NCBI GenBank assembly: GCA_036924835.1
Contig: JBAGRR010000001.1
Span: 4,045,001 to 4,109,000, forward strand
Length of the DNA stretch: 64,000 bases
Reading direction: 5' to 3'
Source: Nitrobacteraceae bacterium AZCC 1564
GTDB taxonomy: Bacteria > Pseudomonadota > Alphaproteobacteria > Rhizobiales > Xanthobacteraceae
Shown here: positions 53,312 through 62,597 of the stretch, in pieces
Numbering within the stretch: position 1 is the stretch's first letter
Layout: every line of letters starts with the position of its first letter
Translations under genes and position numbers: made by a program
The notes under the pieces: generated by a model
What the model was told of the DNA's origin: nothing
Database searches by the model: none
What the model saw: only the letters and a program-made list of their open reading frames with translations

Positions 53312-54970
53312 TTAGCAGGCAATCGGATCGGGCCCCGTTGCCGAGCGCGCCAATTCGAGCTCAGCTTCTCGCATCTTGAAATACTGCACTTTGCCGCTGG
53401 CTGTCGTCGGAAATGCGTCAACAAGTCGGATATATCGCGGAATCTTGAACGTCGCGATCCTGCCTTTACATCTCTCTCTCAGTTGCTCGGCTGTCATATT
53501 CGCGCCGGGCTTCAATTTGATCCAAGAACAAACTTCCTCGCCGTACTTCAAGTCTGGAAGCCCGAATACATAGGCCTCGGCAATTTCGGACATTGTAAGG
53601 AGAAATTCTTCGATCTCGCGAGGATAGATGTTCTCTCCGCCGCGAATTATCGTGTTCTTGCTTCTTCCGACGATCTGTAGATAACCGTCGGAAGTCATCG
53701 CTGCTAAATCGCCCGAATGCATCCAGCCGTCCTTGTCGATGGCTTCGCTGGTGCTTTCCGGGTTCCGCCAATAGCCCTGCATAACCGAATAGCCCCTGAT
53801 GCAGAGTTCGCCACTGACACCGCGCTCGACCGTTTGGCCGGTCTTAGGGTCGATGATCTTGGCTTCGATGTGAGGGTGGACCGTTCCGACGGTGGTAACT
53901 CGCTGTTCATTGCTATCGTCGGGAAGCGTTTGGAAAGATATTGGAGACGTCTCCGTCATGCCGTAGGTCACCGTGACTTCGCGCATGTTCATGCGTTCGA
54001 CCGCTTGACGCATCGTTTCGATCGGGCAGGGCGCGCCACCCATGCAGCCAGTCCTGAGAGTAGAAAAATCGGCTTTGTGAACCGCTTCATGCGTGAGCAA
54101 CGAGATGTACATTGTCGGAACGCCGTAGAAAGACGTGCAGCGTTCGCGCCGGATCGCATCGAACGTCGTCTCCGGATCGAAGCTTTCCCCAGGCAGCACG
54201 ATTGCGCTGCCATGGGTCATTGCGGCAAGCGCCCCGAGAACGAGACCGAAGCAGTGAAAGAACGGAACAGGCAGGCATATGCGATCAGAGCTCGTCAGCT
54301 TTTGCCGCTCACCGACGAAATGTCCGTTGTTGAGGATATTTCGGTGCGTCAACAGCGCACCTTTCGGACGTCCGGTCGTCCCCGAGGTATACTGAAGACT
54401 GCAGGGATCGTCAGGAGAGACCGCGTCCTCGGCCGCCTCGAGCCGTCTTCTGTTTTGTGGCGAGCGGTTCAGGAATTCGAACCAGTTCGAGCCGGACTCG
54501 TCAAAATCGAAGTAGATGATTTCTTCGAGATCGGAAAGTTCGGAGCGAATGTTCTCGAGCGCGCCCACGAACGAATAGCCACGAAACGCACGCGCGGCAA
54601 AAACGAGCCTAGCCCCTGAATCGGCCAAAACGTGCCGTGCTTCTTCTTGCCTTAGAGCAGGGTTGACCGTCACAACGACTGCGCCAACGCGCACTGCCCC
54701 ATGATGCACGACCAGCCACTCGATCTTGTTCGCCGACCAGATCGCGATTCGATCTCCCTTCTGGACTCCTATCGCGAGCAGAGCTCCGGCCACCCGATCT
54801 GCATCGCGATCCAATTCCTTGTAGGTCAATCGTTGGCCCTGGAAGATGCTTACGACAGCATCGTTCGCACCGTATCGAGCGGCAGCATCGCGCAAGGCCC
54901 CTCCGATGGTAACCTCAAGAAGCGGGGACTCTGTGGCCCCTATGACATACGAAAGTTCGGCGCTCGCCAT
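53312..54970 (-). CDS. Acyl-CoA ligase (AMP-forming)
   Basis: The 552-residue ANL-family ligase has the ATP motif LQYTSGTTGRPKGALLTHRN (about 190-209), VTYGMTETSPI (near 335), GELCIRGYSVMQGYWRNPEST, DGWMHSGDLAAMTSDGYLQIVGRSKNTIIRGGENIYPREIEEFL and the C-terminal catalytic Lys in FPTTASGKVQYFKMREAELE. Such enzymes activate carboxylic acids via acyl-AMP to acyl-CoA. In this operon it probably activates an arylacetic or related acid for the DpgC-like enzyme. It is the fourth gene downstream of the thioesterase. Confidence 0.93.
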   Translation of the reverse strand: MASAELSYVIGATESPLLEVTIGGALRDAAARYGANDAVVSIFQGQRLTYKELDRDADRVAGALLAIGVQKGDRIAIWSANKIEWLVVHHGAVRVGAVVVTVNPALRQEEARHVLADSGARLVFAARAFRGYSFVGALENIRSELSDLEEIIYFDFDESGSNWFEFLNRSPQNRRRLEAAEDAVSPDDPCSLQYTSGTTGRPKGALLTHRNILNNGHFVGERQKLTSSDRICLPVPFFHCFGLVLGALAAMTHGSAIVLPGESFDPETTFDAIRRERCTSFYGVPTMYISLLTHEAVHKADFSTLRTGCMGGAPCPIETMRQAVERMNMREVTVTYGMTETSPISFQTLPDDSNEQRVTTVGTVHPHIEAKIIDPKTGQTVERGVSGELCIRGYSVMQGYWRNPESTSEAIDKDGWMHSGDLAAMTSDGYLQIVGRSKNTIIRGGENIYPREIEEFLLTMSEIAEAYVFGLPDLKYGEEVCSWIKLKPGANMTAEQLRERCKGRIATFKIPRYIRLVDAFPTTASGKVQYFKMREAELELARSATGPDPIAC

Positions 54971-55002
54971 TGTCTCCCCCGATCGGTCAATTCGTTTTTC
55001 AA

Positions 55003-56496
55003 CTATGATCTTGCTCCCAGCAGGAAATTATCCAACGCATCCCCCTCGGGGTCTGCGTTCGCAGCGGCGCGGGCGCCGCGTACGGCGGTCGTCGCTGATT
55101 TCACCTGGCGTATTGCGGGATCTACAAGCTTGTCGAAGATCAGATCGAAGCTGCGTACGCCCCGTCGATACGTGCCGCTGTATCCTTTCACGAGGTCTGC
55201 GCATTCGGCGACCTCGATACCGAAGGCGTAGTCCAATAGGGCGGCATCCTTGACTGCCGTCAACCAGCGTGTTGTGAGCGCCTCCTCCTGCGCGAACCGC
55301 CAGGAACGACGACGAAGCACTCGGGCGCGCGCAAGCAGCCGCATTAGCAAAAAGCCGGATATGGTGTCGCTTCTTACGTGAAGTCCGACGTGGAAACGAT
55401 GCTCGAGTCCGCGCTTTCTGAGCCAACCGAGAAACGCATCGCTGACCTTGGGGGGGAGCAGCGCGCAAATCTCTTCAGGACCAGGCTTGAGATATTCGAC
55501 GATCCGCAGACCTTCGCCCGCCTTCACGCGTGTTTCACGGCGCACAATCGCAAACCGATCCGCGCGAGTCTTCAGATCGGCGACCCTGATGACGTCCTCG
55601 TACGTCATGCGGAGCGCTAGAAGCCGCGCTGCTTCCAGCGTGAGCTTCCAACCCTGATCGGCTCCGCGGACCTCACGGTCCGTCGAAAGCACATCGCGCA
55701 CCCGCCGCAGATATAGATCAGCGTAGGCCTTGTCCTGATAATCGAGGCATCGCCTGTACCCGGTTCCGACGACATGTCGTGTTTCCACGGGAAATTCGGC
55801 GTCGACAAGCTGAGATGCAGTCGCTGCTGACGCGGCCGGCGCCGGAGAGGCGGGAAGAGTTCCTCTCGCGGCTTCGAAGCCATAGCGATATCCCTTGAGG
55901 CTTGCCGCAACCGATTTTCCGGATTTCTTGATGGCGGCTTCGAACAGCTCGGGGGCGATGCCGAGGGCGTTCGAGCCCGCGAGGGTGCCGAGGATCACCG
56001 CGTTGATGACTGTTCCGGCTTCGAGCGCTGCGCTCTGCATGTCAAACACGAGAGGTCGCTTGGCGGCCGCATGGATCGCGTTCAACGCCGCCTGGGAGTC
56101 GAACCGTCCGTCGAGCATAGAAATTTTTTCGGTCGTCGCATAAACTCGGTGATTGGATGCGATCAGAGTCGTCCTGTCGGGCGAGATATAGCCTCCCTCT
56201 GCTGCCCGAGCTGCTTCGAGTAGCTCGGACGCCATCATTACATCCACACGCCCCGGAATGGGGGTAAGAGCGAAGACAGGACGGGCTTGCCCAAGTTCTT
56301 CCTTTGGGACCGGCAGGTACTCGATGTAGTAAGTTGTTGCACCTGTGCGCTGAGCGACACCCGGAATCGACGTTCCCTGGACGAGGAAGCCCGCGCTGCG
56401 AATGGCTTCGATGGTCCAGTCCGATAGAACGCCACCTCCTTCACCGCCGAGAGCAGCAATCAAGATGGAGCGCGTCTTGGAAGATCCCATGGTCAT
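55003..56496 (-). CDS. 2-oxoacid:acceptor oxidoreductase beta-like subunit (indolepyruvate oxidoreductase type)
   Basis: The 497-residue protein has the gamma-type domain of IorB at its N terminus (SILIAALGGEGGGVLSDWTIEAIRSAGFLVQGTSIPGVAQRTGATTYYIEYLP, about 8-61, with the nucleotide-like loop). About 300 residues of helical extension follow, with DFKT and RLLALRMTYEDVIRVADLKTRADRF. The classic IorB is about 190 residues, so the extension is a feature of a larger subgroup found in alphaproteobacteria. The start ATG 56494-56496 overlaps the alpha-subunit stop. Together they would oxidatively decarboxylate an aryl 2-oxoacid to an acyl-CoA. Confidence 0.85.
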   Translation of the reverse strand: MTMGSSKTRSILIAALGGEGGGVLSDWTIEAIRSAGFLVQGTSIPGVAQRTGATTYYIEYLPVPKEELGQARPVFALTPIPGRVDVMMASELLEAARAAEGGYISPDRTTLIASNHRVYATTEKISMLDGRFDSQAALNAIHAAAKRPLVFDMQSAALEAGTVINAVILGTLAGSNALGIAPELFEAAIKKSGKSVAASLKGYRYGFEAARGTLPASPAPAASAATASQLVDAEFPVETRHVVGTGYRRCLDYQDKAYADLYLRRVRDVLSTDREVRGADQGWKLTLEAARLLALRMTYEDVIRVADLKTRADRFAIVRRETRVKAGEGLRIVEYLKPGPEEICALLPPKVSDAFLGWLRKRGLEHRFHVGLHVRSDTISGFLLMRLLARARVLRRRSWRFAQEEALTTRWLTAVKDAALLDYAFGIEVAECADLVKGYSGTYRRGVRSFDLIFDKLVDPAIRQVKSATTAVRGARAAANADPEGDALDNFLLGARS

Positions 56497-58634
56497 GCTA
56501 CGACCCTTTGACGTTGCTGCATGTAGCGGATGAATGTGCTGCGGATGCGCTCCGCGGTACGATCGAGGAACGTCGGGTTTTGGATCACTTCCGCGCGGTA
56601 GAACGACGGACAAAGGACCGCGGCATGCGCTACTTCACCGCAATTGCCGCAACCGACGCACCCGTCGTTGACATAGGCAACGGGACTTTTTCGCAGTGGA
56701 TCCGAGTTGCTTTTTACGGTGAGCGTCGGACAGCCCGAAAGACGAACGCAAGAGTGATCACCGGTGCAAGTCGTCTCGTCCACTCCGTACTTGGTCCGGA
56801 TGACGCGCTTTCCTTCCTTGACACGGGCCGCCGTCGCGGGTTTCTCCCTCCGCTGGCGAGCCAACATGCATTCGCCTTCTGCGATGATGACCCGAAGCCC
56901 TTTCCCTTGGGCGAGAATGGCCCGTTTGAGAGCCGTGATCATCCGGCCAATGCGGTACGAACCGACCGTCTCGATCCAAGTGACGCCCACACCGCGCAAC
57001 GCCTTCTCGATATCCATATCGCTGACTTGGTTGCGGGAGTTCGAGCCGGTAGACGGGATGTGCTGATGGCCAGTCGCCGAGGCGTAACCGTTCTTGAGCA
57101 GAACGAGTACACCCTCATCCTTGTTGAAGACGTGGTTGGCGACGCCTGTCGTGAGACCCTGGTGCCAAAAGCCGCCGTCTCCCATGATACTGACAACCGG
57201 TCTCTTCATCATCGACGAGAGCCCGACGGATGACGCTAAGCCTAAGCCATACCCAAGGATCGTATTACCTATCTTGAACGGTTCCAGAGTCGCGAAGCTG
57301 TGGCACCCGATGTCTGCGCTGACGTGCACTTTCCCCACCTGCTCCTGAACAAGTTTGAGTGCGCTGAAGACCGGACGTTCAGGACAGCCGGTGCATAGTC
57401 CGGGAGGACGACCAGGCAGCGGTCCTCCGAGCAACTCTGCGGCTCTGCGCTTGTTATCCTGAAACGATTTCACCGCGAGCGCGGCCTCTTTGGTGTCGAG
57501 ACGGGCCGGGCGGGCGCGCACCAAGAATTTGTCGAATCCATCGATTAGAACCGCGCCGACGTATTCGCCTGCCATTGGCAGGCAATTCTTTCCATGGATC
57601 TTCGTTGCGATGCCGGCATCGGACAGGAGGGCTTTGATATCGTTCTCTATGTAATTGGGCTGACCTTCCTCGATGACGAGGATCGCCTTCTTGTCCCGAC
57701 AGAAGTTCTCGATCTCGTCCGGGACGAGCGGATAGACGCAATTGAGGACAAGCAGAGGTATGCGCGAGTTGCCAAAGTCATCCGCAAGGCCGATAGCCCG
57801 TAAGGCGGAGATGACGTGATTGTACATGCCGCCCTGCATCACGAAGCCGACGTCGTCGAACTCGCCTGGAAAGATCTCGTTGATCTTTCGCTCCCTGACG
57901 AAATCGACCGCTGCGGGGTACCGGACCTCGATCTTGAGCTTTTCCTGAACGTATGTCGCCGGAGGTAGGCTGATCCGATTCTTGTCGAAAACGGGAGATT
58001 CGATCACGCTTCGCTTCGACATCGGCGCGCGCCGGTTCTCGTTCGCCTCGAACCTGCCGCTCAAATGGCAAGCCCGAATGCGGAGCTCCATCATCACCGG
58101 AGTATTAGAGGCCTCCGAAAGCTCGAATGAACGCTCGACGATGTCAACGACCTTCTGCAGGTCCGGACGCGGATCCATGAGCCAGATCTGCGACTTTGTC
58201 GCGATCGCATGGCTGCGCTCTTGGATAATACTGGATCCTTCACCGTAGTCCTCACCGACGACGATCAGCGATCCGCCAACGACGCCCGCCGAAGCCAGAT
58301 TTGAGATCGCATCGGCAGCGACGTTCGTCCCCACGATCGACTTGAAAGTCACGGCGCCGCGAATGGGATAGTTGATGGAGGCGCTTAGCATCGCTGCCGC
58401 GCCAGCCTCATTCGCGCATGTCTCGAGATGGATGCCCAGCTCCTCCAGCAAGTCGTGCGCGTCGCTCAACACGTCCACGAGCGCGGATACTGGGGCTCCT
58501 TGATATCCGCCGACGTAGGATACCCCCGATTGAAGCAGAGCCTTGGTCACGGCGAGGATGCCTTCGCCCTCGAAGACCTCACCCTTGCCGACACGAAGCT
58601 GCTGTACTTCCTCGTGAAAAGAACGCTCCGGCAT
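56493..58634 (-). CDS. 2-oxoacid:acceptor oxidoreductase alpha-like subunit (IorA type)
   Basis: The 713-residue subunit combines a pyruvate:ferredoxin-type alpha part (1-330), a TPP-binding part with SIMGDGGFWHQGLTTGVANHVFNKDEGVLVLLKNGYASATG (about 480-520), and a C-terminal ferredoxin-like tail with CTGDHSCVRLSGCP and NDGCVGCGNCGEVAHAAVLCP (two [4Fe-4S] sets). The family, typified by indolepyruvate:ferredoxin oxidoreductase, makes arylacetyl- or aroyl-CoA, CO2 and reduced ferredoxin. Neighbours indicate an aromatic 2-oxoacid as substrate. It lies 12 bp after the thioesterase stop. Confidence 0.9.
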   Translation of the reverse strand: MPERSFHEEVQQLRVGKGEVFEGEGILAVTKALLQSGVSYVGGYQGAPVSALVDVLSDAHDLLEELGIHLETCANEAGAAAMLSASINYPIRGAVTFKSIVGTNVAADAISNLASAGVVGGSLIVVGEDYGEGSSIIQERSHAIATKSQIWLMDPRPDLQKVVDIVERSFELSEASNTPVMMELRIRACHLSGRFEANENRRAPMSKRSVIESPVFDKNRISLPPATYVQEKLKIEVRYPAAVDFVRERKINEIFPGEFDDVGFVMQGGMYNHVISALRAIGLADDFGNSRIPLLVLNCVYPLVPDEIENFCRDKKAILVIEEGQPNYIENDIKALLSDAGIATKIHGKNCLPMAGEYVGAVLIDGFDKFLVRARPARLDTKEAALAVKSFQDNKRRAAELLGGPLPGRPPGLCTGCPERPVFSALKLVQEQVGKVHVSADIGCHSFATLEPFKIGNTILGYGLGLASSVGLSSMMKRPVVSIMGDGGFWHQGLTTGVANHVFNKDEGVLVLLKNGYASATGHQHIPSTGSNSRNQVSDMDIEKALRGVGVTWIETVGSYRIGRMITALKRAILAQGKGLRVIIAEGECMLARQRREKPATAARVKEGKRVIRTKYGVDETTCTGDHSCVRLSGCPTLTVKSNSDPLRKSPVAYVNDGCVGCGNCGEVAHAAVLCPSFYRAEVIQNPTFLDRTAERIRSTFIRYMQQRQRVVA

Positions 58635-58646
58635 GTTACCTCCTAT

Positions 58647-59024
58647 TTATAGCTGGCCGATTCTGGCTTTGAGGTCCGCTACGGAAACGATCGTCCGGAC
58701 GTGGCTGGCGTTTGCGATTGCGCGGCCATCACAGGTGACCGACGCGGAGAACGTAATCCTGCGCTTATTCGTTTCCGCCACGGTCACGACGACGTCGGCG
58801 CTCCGGCCGAGCTTCGCAGCCCCCACATGCTCGAGAGTGACCTGGGATCCGACGCTGTCCATCCCGTCGTCGATCATGGTCAGGAGCAGATCGCGACACG
58901 CGAATTCGATATCGGCGAGGATGCTCGGAGTCGCATAGACGCGAAGTTCCGGCCCCATAAACGAAATTGCCCTTGCTTCGTCGATCTCGATCGTTCGACT
59001 GAGTTCTTTGCCAACTTCAACCAT
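58647..59024 (-). CDS. Hotdog-fold thioesterase (fluoroacetyl-CoA-thioesterase-like)
   Basis: The 125-residue single hotdog domain matches the FlK-like group: PELRVYATPSILADIEFACRDLLLTMIDDGMDSVGSQVTLEHVGAAKLGRSADVVVTVAE (about 25-85), with candidate catalytic residues in the helix LADIEFACRDLL (Glu) and in LEHVGAAK (His). It would hydrolyse an acyl- or aroyl-CoA. RBS GGAGGT is six bases before the ATG. It is the first gene of the leftward operon, and its promoter region carries the GAACTAAAT motif. Confidence 0.85.
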   Translation of the reverse strand: MVEVGKELSRTIEIDEARAISFMGPELRVYATPSILADIEFACRDLLLTMIDDGMDSVGSQVTLEHVGAAKLGRSADVVVTVAETNKRRITFSASVTCDGRAIANASHVRTIVSVADLKARIGQL

Positions 59025-59055
59025 TGAAGTACCTCCAAAGGCCTCCGTTTACACC

Positions 59056-59070
59056 ATTTAGTTCAGATAT
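59056..59070 (-). promoter_or_regulatory. GAACTAAAT motif upstream of the thioesterase operon
   Basis: Plus strand ATTTAGTTCAGATAT, with GGAAGT following; read toward the thioesterase gene it is ATATCTGAACTAAAT, 31 bp before the ATG. One of four related sites in this region. Confidence 0.5.
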
Positions 59071-59305
59071 GGAAGTCACATCGCGCGGAATGCTATTGTA
59101 CGGTGTTCTTTTGCGACGAAAAGAACGAGGCGGCCGAAAAATCGAGCGGAATGATTTTCTGTGGTCGGTTGTCGGCCTGATGCGATCTGTGATGGAGTGC
59201 AGTAGATTTCGACGGAAATTATAGCATATCGCGCACTCACGCTGCCTGATGTGTCCTTGCTGATAGCTGTGTCTGGGGCAGCTTTGCCGCCCACGTGTTT
59301 GCTTT

Positions 59306-59321
59306 TATAGTTGAACTAAAT
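59306..59321 (+). promoter_or_regulatory. GAACTAAAT motif, second copy
   Basis: TATAGTTGAACTAAAT on the plus strand, containing the 11-bp dyad TAGTTGAACTA. It faces right into 59322-59659, where no intact gene follows. Confidence 0.45.
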
Positions 59322-59428
59322 GCGTTGGGTGGTCTCAGGTTTGAAAAATGCGCAATCGTCGCGACTGAACCTTGCCTCTGTCGATTGGGGGGGCAGTCGA
59401 CCTCCGGTGTGAGAAGGTGGCCGGCGAT

Positions 59429-59632
59429 TCAAAAAGAAGCGCCCCCAAAGAGGAGGTGTCTGGCCGCGCCTCCGATACCATCGAGGACTCGCGCCAGATG
59501 TGCTGCGGTCATCGCGCGTTCCCGCGAATCCATGGCCTCTGCATTCTCTCGTATCTGCGAGGTGGCTCATTTGGCTGAGGCAGAGTGACGCGGCGCGCTA
59601 CGATCGCTCGGCTGTTTGCTGATCTCGATCAT
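59429..59632 (-). pseudogene. Possible decayed small ORF in the divergent region
   Basis: A leftward frame from the ATG at 59630-59632 reads MIEISKQPSDRSAPRHSASAK, a TGA, then ATSQIRENAEAMDSRERAMT and AAHLARVLDGIGGAARHLLF to a stop at 59429. Its start lies 28 bp after the motif at 59660, the same layout as for the thioesterase. The family is not recognised and it may be chance. The rest of 59025-59966 shows no gene. Confidence 0.2.
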
Positions 59633-59659
59633 CGTTGCGTCCGGACCTGCAACGACGTC

Positions 59660-59675
59660 ATTTAGTTCAGATATG
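59660..59675 (-). promoter_or_regulatory. GAACTAAAT motif, third copy
   Basis: ATTTAGTTCAGATATGGGAGT is nearly identical to 59056-59076. The distance to the fourth site (251 bp) equals that between the first and second (250 bp). Confidence 0.45.
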
Positions 59676-59910
59676 GGAGTAATAGAGTAAATGGGTGCGG
59701 GATTTGCCCCTATTTTCAATGATGAAAGGCCGCGAATAGCGTCATTTATCCCTGCCGTATCCTTCGGTTGGTGCGCAGTATCTGTCCGAGGTTTGGCGCT
59801 TGGGGCATCAAAAAATCCCGCTAGATTAAGGCATTTCTGGCTGACTCTTGCTCAGAGTGCTCATCCTTTTGCCGCGTCTGCCTCGGTTCAGGCGGCTAAA
59901 AAGAGACTTT

Positions 59911-59926
59911 TATAGTTGAACTAAAT
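59911..59926 (+). promoter_or_regulatory. GAACTAAAT motif upstream of the DpgC-like gene
   Basis: TATAGTTGAACTAAAT, identical to 59306-59321 and preceded by CTTT. It lies 40 bp before the ATG of the DpgC-like gene, the mirror image of the arrangement at the thioesterase. Confidence 0.5.
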
Positions 59927-59966
59927 ATGTTATGGCTTCGTTCAGGTTAGACAAAGGAGAAGAGAG

Positions 59967-61343
59967 ATGGTTGCGACGAAATCGGCGCCGACGCCGCTTG
60001 CTCAAACGTCAGGTCGCGCTGGATGGCCGGATATCTCGGGGGACTACGCGGCCGACACCAGGGCATTCGCGCAATACTGGCGGGAAGGGCTGGCGAAGCT
60101 TGATGGCCTTCCAGCGCGTCGCGATCGCAGCGAGGAGCAGAAGATGGCCGCAATTGCCGTCATCGATGATGCGCGAAAGTCTCGGTCTCGCTTTCTGTCC
60201 GCCCATGCGGTTCGCCTCTATCGTGAGCTGACAAACGATCTGGGGCGCTTCAGGCGGGTGGAAGATCTTGCATATGCGGTTGCCGAGGCCGTACCGGGCC
60301 TATGTCCCACCAAGGAGCGCGTGGCGAGCGAGTCGACCTTAGTGCAGGCGGACAAGGACGGTCATGAGGTCGACCAGGGGCTGTTCTTCAACGCCGTGCT
60401 TGCCGATCGCGAATGCGGACTCCATCTCTGCCATGCGATGTTGCTGCCGCGGAAAGAGGCGGTGGATCGGCTCGATCAGCTCAAGAAGGAGGGGCGGGTC
60501 AATCTGGAGCATGCCGCGGTCGAGCGACAGGGCAAGGCCTCCTTCGTGTATCTGAAGAACTCCCGCTATCTCAATGCGGAGGATGATACGACCGTCGCCG
60601 ACGTCGAAACGGCGGTCGACCTGGCGCTTCTCGACCCCGAGACCTCCGTTTGCGTTCTCCGCGGTGGAAAGATCGAAGCCGGTAAGCATGCCGGACAGCA
60701 CGTTTTCTGCACGGGCATCAATCTCACGCACATCTATTACGGTCGCCTGTCGTACCTCTGGTACCTTATTCGCGACCTGGGCTTCATCAACAAGTTCTAC
60801 CGCGGCCTGGCGCTGCCGGACGTTCCGCCGGACGAGATGGTCGGCGATTCGATCGAGAAGCCATGGATCGCGGCGATCGACAAGTTCGCGATCGGAGGTG
60901 GCTGTCAGTACATTCTCTCGACCGACTACAACATCGCCGGCAAAGACGCGTACATGACGCTGCCAGCCCGGAAGGAAGGCATCATCCCCGGCATCGCGAA
61001 CATGCGGATGCCACGTTTTGTGGGAGATCGGGCCACGCGGCAAGCGATCATGGCGGACATGCGCATCGATTGCGATAGTCCCACGGGACGACAGATCTGT
61101 GACTTGCTCGTCGAGCCCGAAGCGATGGATGCGGCAATTCAGGACACGATCGATCGCTTAACGAACTCGGGCGTCGTTAGCGCATCCGGTAATCGGAGAG
61201 CCATGCGTATCACGGCAGAGCCGCTCGATATGTTCAGAACATACATGTCGGTCTATGCGCGTGAGCAGGCCTACTGCCATTTCTCGCCAGCGCTGATCAA
61301 CAATCTTGAGCGGTTCTGGAACGCTCAAAGCCGAAAAATCTGA
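59967..61343 (+). CDS. DpgC-like cofactor-independent dioxygenase (enoyl-CoA hydratase superfamily)
   Basis: The 458-residue protein is far longer than crotonases. It has an N-terminal helical part of about 190 residues and a crotonase core (about 195-400) with LNAEDDTTVADVETAVDLALLDPETSVCVLRGG, HVFCTGINLTHI (first oxyanion segment), EKPWIAAIDKFAIGGGCQYILSTDYNIAGKDAYMTLPARKEGIIPGIANMRMPRF (second oxyanion segment). From memory this layout and wording match DpgC, (3,5-dihydroxyphenyl)acetyl-CoA 1,2-dioxygenase, which adds O2 without metal or flavin and releases CoA and an arylglyoxylate. No alignment was run. AAAGGAG precedes the ATG; a hairpin follows the gene. Confidence 0.85.
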   Translation: MVATKSAPTPLAQTSGRAGWPDISGDYAADTRAFAQYWREGLAKLDGLPARRDRSEEQKMAAIAVIDDARKSRSRFLSAHAVRLYRELTNDLGRFRRVEDLAYAVAEAVPGLCPTKERVASESTLVQADKDGHEVDQGLFFNAVLADRECGLHLCHAMLLPRKEAVDRLDQLKKEGRVNLEHAAVERQGKASFVYLKNSRYLNAEDDTTVADVETAVDLALLDPETSVCVLRGGKIEAGKHAGQHVFCTGINLTHIYYGRLSYLWYLIRDLGFINKFYRGLALPDVPPDEMVGDSIEKPWIAAIDKFAIGGGCQYILSTDYNIAGKDAYMTLPARKEGIIPGIANMRMPRFVGDRATRQAIMADMRIDCDSPTGRQICDLLVEPEAMDAAIQDTIDRLTNSGVVSASGNRRAMRITAEPLDMFRTYMSVYAREQAYCHFSPALINNLERFWNAQSRKI

Positions 61344-61350
61344 CTGATCC

Positions 61351-61377
61351 GCGGCGCGCCCGGAGAAGGTGCGCCGC
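61351..61377 (+). terminator. Hairpin after the DpgC-like gene (possible partial terminator)
   Basis: A 7-bp GC stem GCGGCGC/GCGCCGC around a 13-nt loop, then TCTTTCAATT. The ABC binding-protein gene starts 24 bp later, so it may attenuate rather than stop transcription. Confidence 0.5.
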
Positions 61378-61401
61378 TCTTTCAATTATAGGGAGCCAGG
61401 G

Positions 61402-62568
61402 ATGAGCAATATTTGGAAATCACTTCGCTTGACGTTTTCGACGGCGGCGACGGCATTATTGATGGCGCAAGCAAGCTACGCCCAGCAGCCGATCAAGATC
61501 GGAGCGATTCTTTCCGTGACCGGTCCAGCTTCGTTTCTCGGTGAGCCGCAGAAGCGGACAATCGAGATGCTCGCGCAGCAGGTGAATGCGGAGGGTGGTA
61601 TCGCGGGCCGGAAGATCGAACTGGTCGTCTACGACGACGGAGGCGATGCCAACGCTGCCCGGACATTCGCGAGCCGCTTGATCGATCAGGACAAGGTCAT
61701 CGCAATGGTCGGCGGATCGACGACCGGCACGACCATGGCCATGCTGCCCGCCTTCGAGGAGGCGGAGATCCCGTTCATGTCTATGGCTGGCGCGCTGCAA
61801 GTAGTCCAGCCCGTCAAGAAGTGGGTCTTCAAGACGCCGCAGACCGATACGATGGCCTGCGGGAAGATCTTCGAGGACATCAAGGCGCGAGGTCTTTCGA
61901 GTATCGCCGTCGTCTTCGGAACGGATGGGTTCGGGCGGTCGATGCGCGACCAGTGCGTCGCCGTCGCTCCGAAATACGGCATCAACATCGTGCATGAGGA
62001 GAGCTTCGGACCCAAGGATTCCGACATGACTCCTCAGCTCACGAATGTGAGAGGCAAGAAGGACGTGCAGGCGATCGTCGTTCCCGGTATCGGACAGACC
62101 CCCGCGATACTGGCCCGCAACTACAAGCAGCTCGGTATGACGCTGCCGCTGTACGTCAGCCACGGTGTCGCCTCCAAAGAGTTCATCGATCTGTCCGCGG
62201 GAGGCGCGGAAGGTGCGCGATTGCCTGTTCCGGCGCTTCTGGTCGGGTCCAAGCTGGCGACCGAGGATTCCCAGCGGGCTCCGGTTTTGGCCTACACGCA
62301 GGCCTACGAGAAGACAGCAAATCAGCCAGTGTCGGCGTTCGGTGGCTTCATGCATGACGGCTTCCAAATGGTAGTCGAGGCGATCAAGCGGTCGGGATCG
62401 ACGGAGCCGGCCAAGATTCGTGATGCGCTGGAGGCCACGAAGGGCTTCGTGGGCGTCAACGGCATCTATTCGATGACCGCGAAGGACCACATGGGTCTCG
62501 ACCTCGCGGGATTCCGAATGGTGGAGATCAAGAACGGCAACTGGTCGCCTATCGCTTCCGGGAAGTAA
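61402..62568 (+). CDS. ABC transporter substrate-binding protein, Liv-type
   Basis: The 388-residue protein has a signal peptide (residues 1-27, ending ASYAQ) and the type I binding fold: IKIGAILSVTGPASFLGEPQKRTIEMLAQQVNAEGGIAGRKIELVVYDDGGDANAARTF, VGGSTTGTTMAMLPAFEEAEIPFMSMAGA and GFMHDGFQMVVEAIKRSG. The usual GPxS/T ligand-binding segment suggests an acid or amide ligand. Placed after the DpgC-like gene, its ligand is probably an aromatic acid. The ATG at 61402 with GGGAG upstream is chosen over 61369. Confidence 0.92.
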   Translation: MSNIWKSLRLTFSTAATALLMAQASYAQQPIKIGAILSVTGPASFLGEPQKRTIEMLAQQVNAEGGIAGRKIELVVYDDGGDANAARTFASRLIDQDKVIAMVGGSTTGTTMAMLPAFEEAEIPFMSMAGALQVVQPVKKWVFKTPQTDTMACGKIFEDIKARGLSSIAVVFGTDGFGRSMRDQCVAVAPKYGINIVHEESFGPKDSDMTPQLTNVRGKKDVQAIVVPGIGQTPAILARNYKQLGMTLPLYVSHGVASKEFIDLSAGGAEGARLPVPALLVGSKLATEDSQRAPVLAYTQAYEKTANQPVSAFGGFMHDGFQMVVEAIKRSGSTEPAKIRDALEATKGFVGVNGIYSMTAKDHMGLDLAGFRMVEIKNGNWSPIASGK

Positions 62569-62597
62569 CGGGCAGAGCTCCTAGCCGCTCCTATAGA

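Noticed and set aside
59691-59915. 74-residue plus-strand frame before the DpgC-like gene
   Set aside because: No ribosome site, no recognisable motif, and it runs into the conserved promoter motif.
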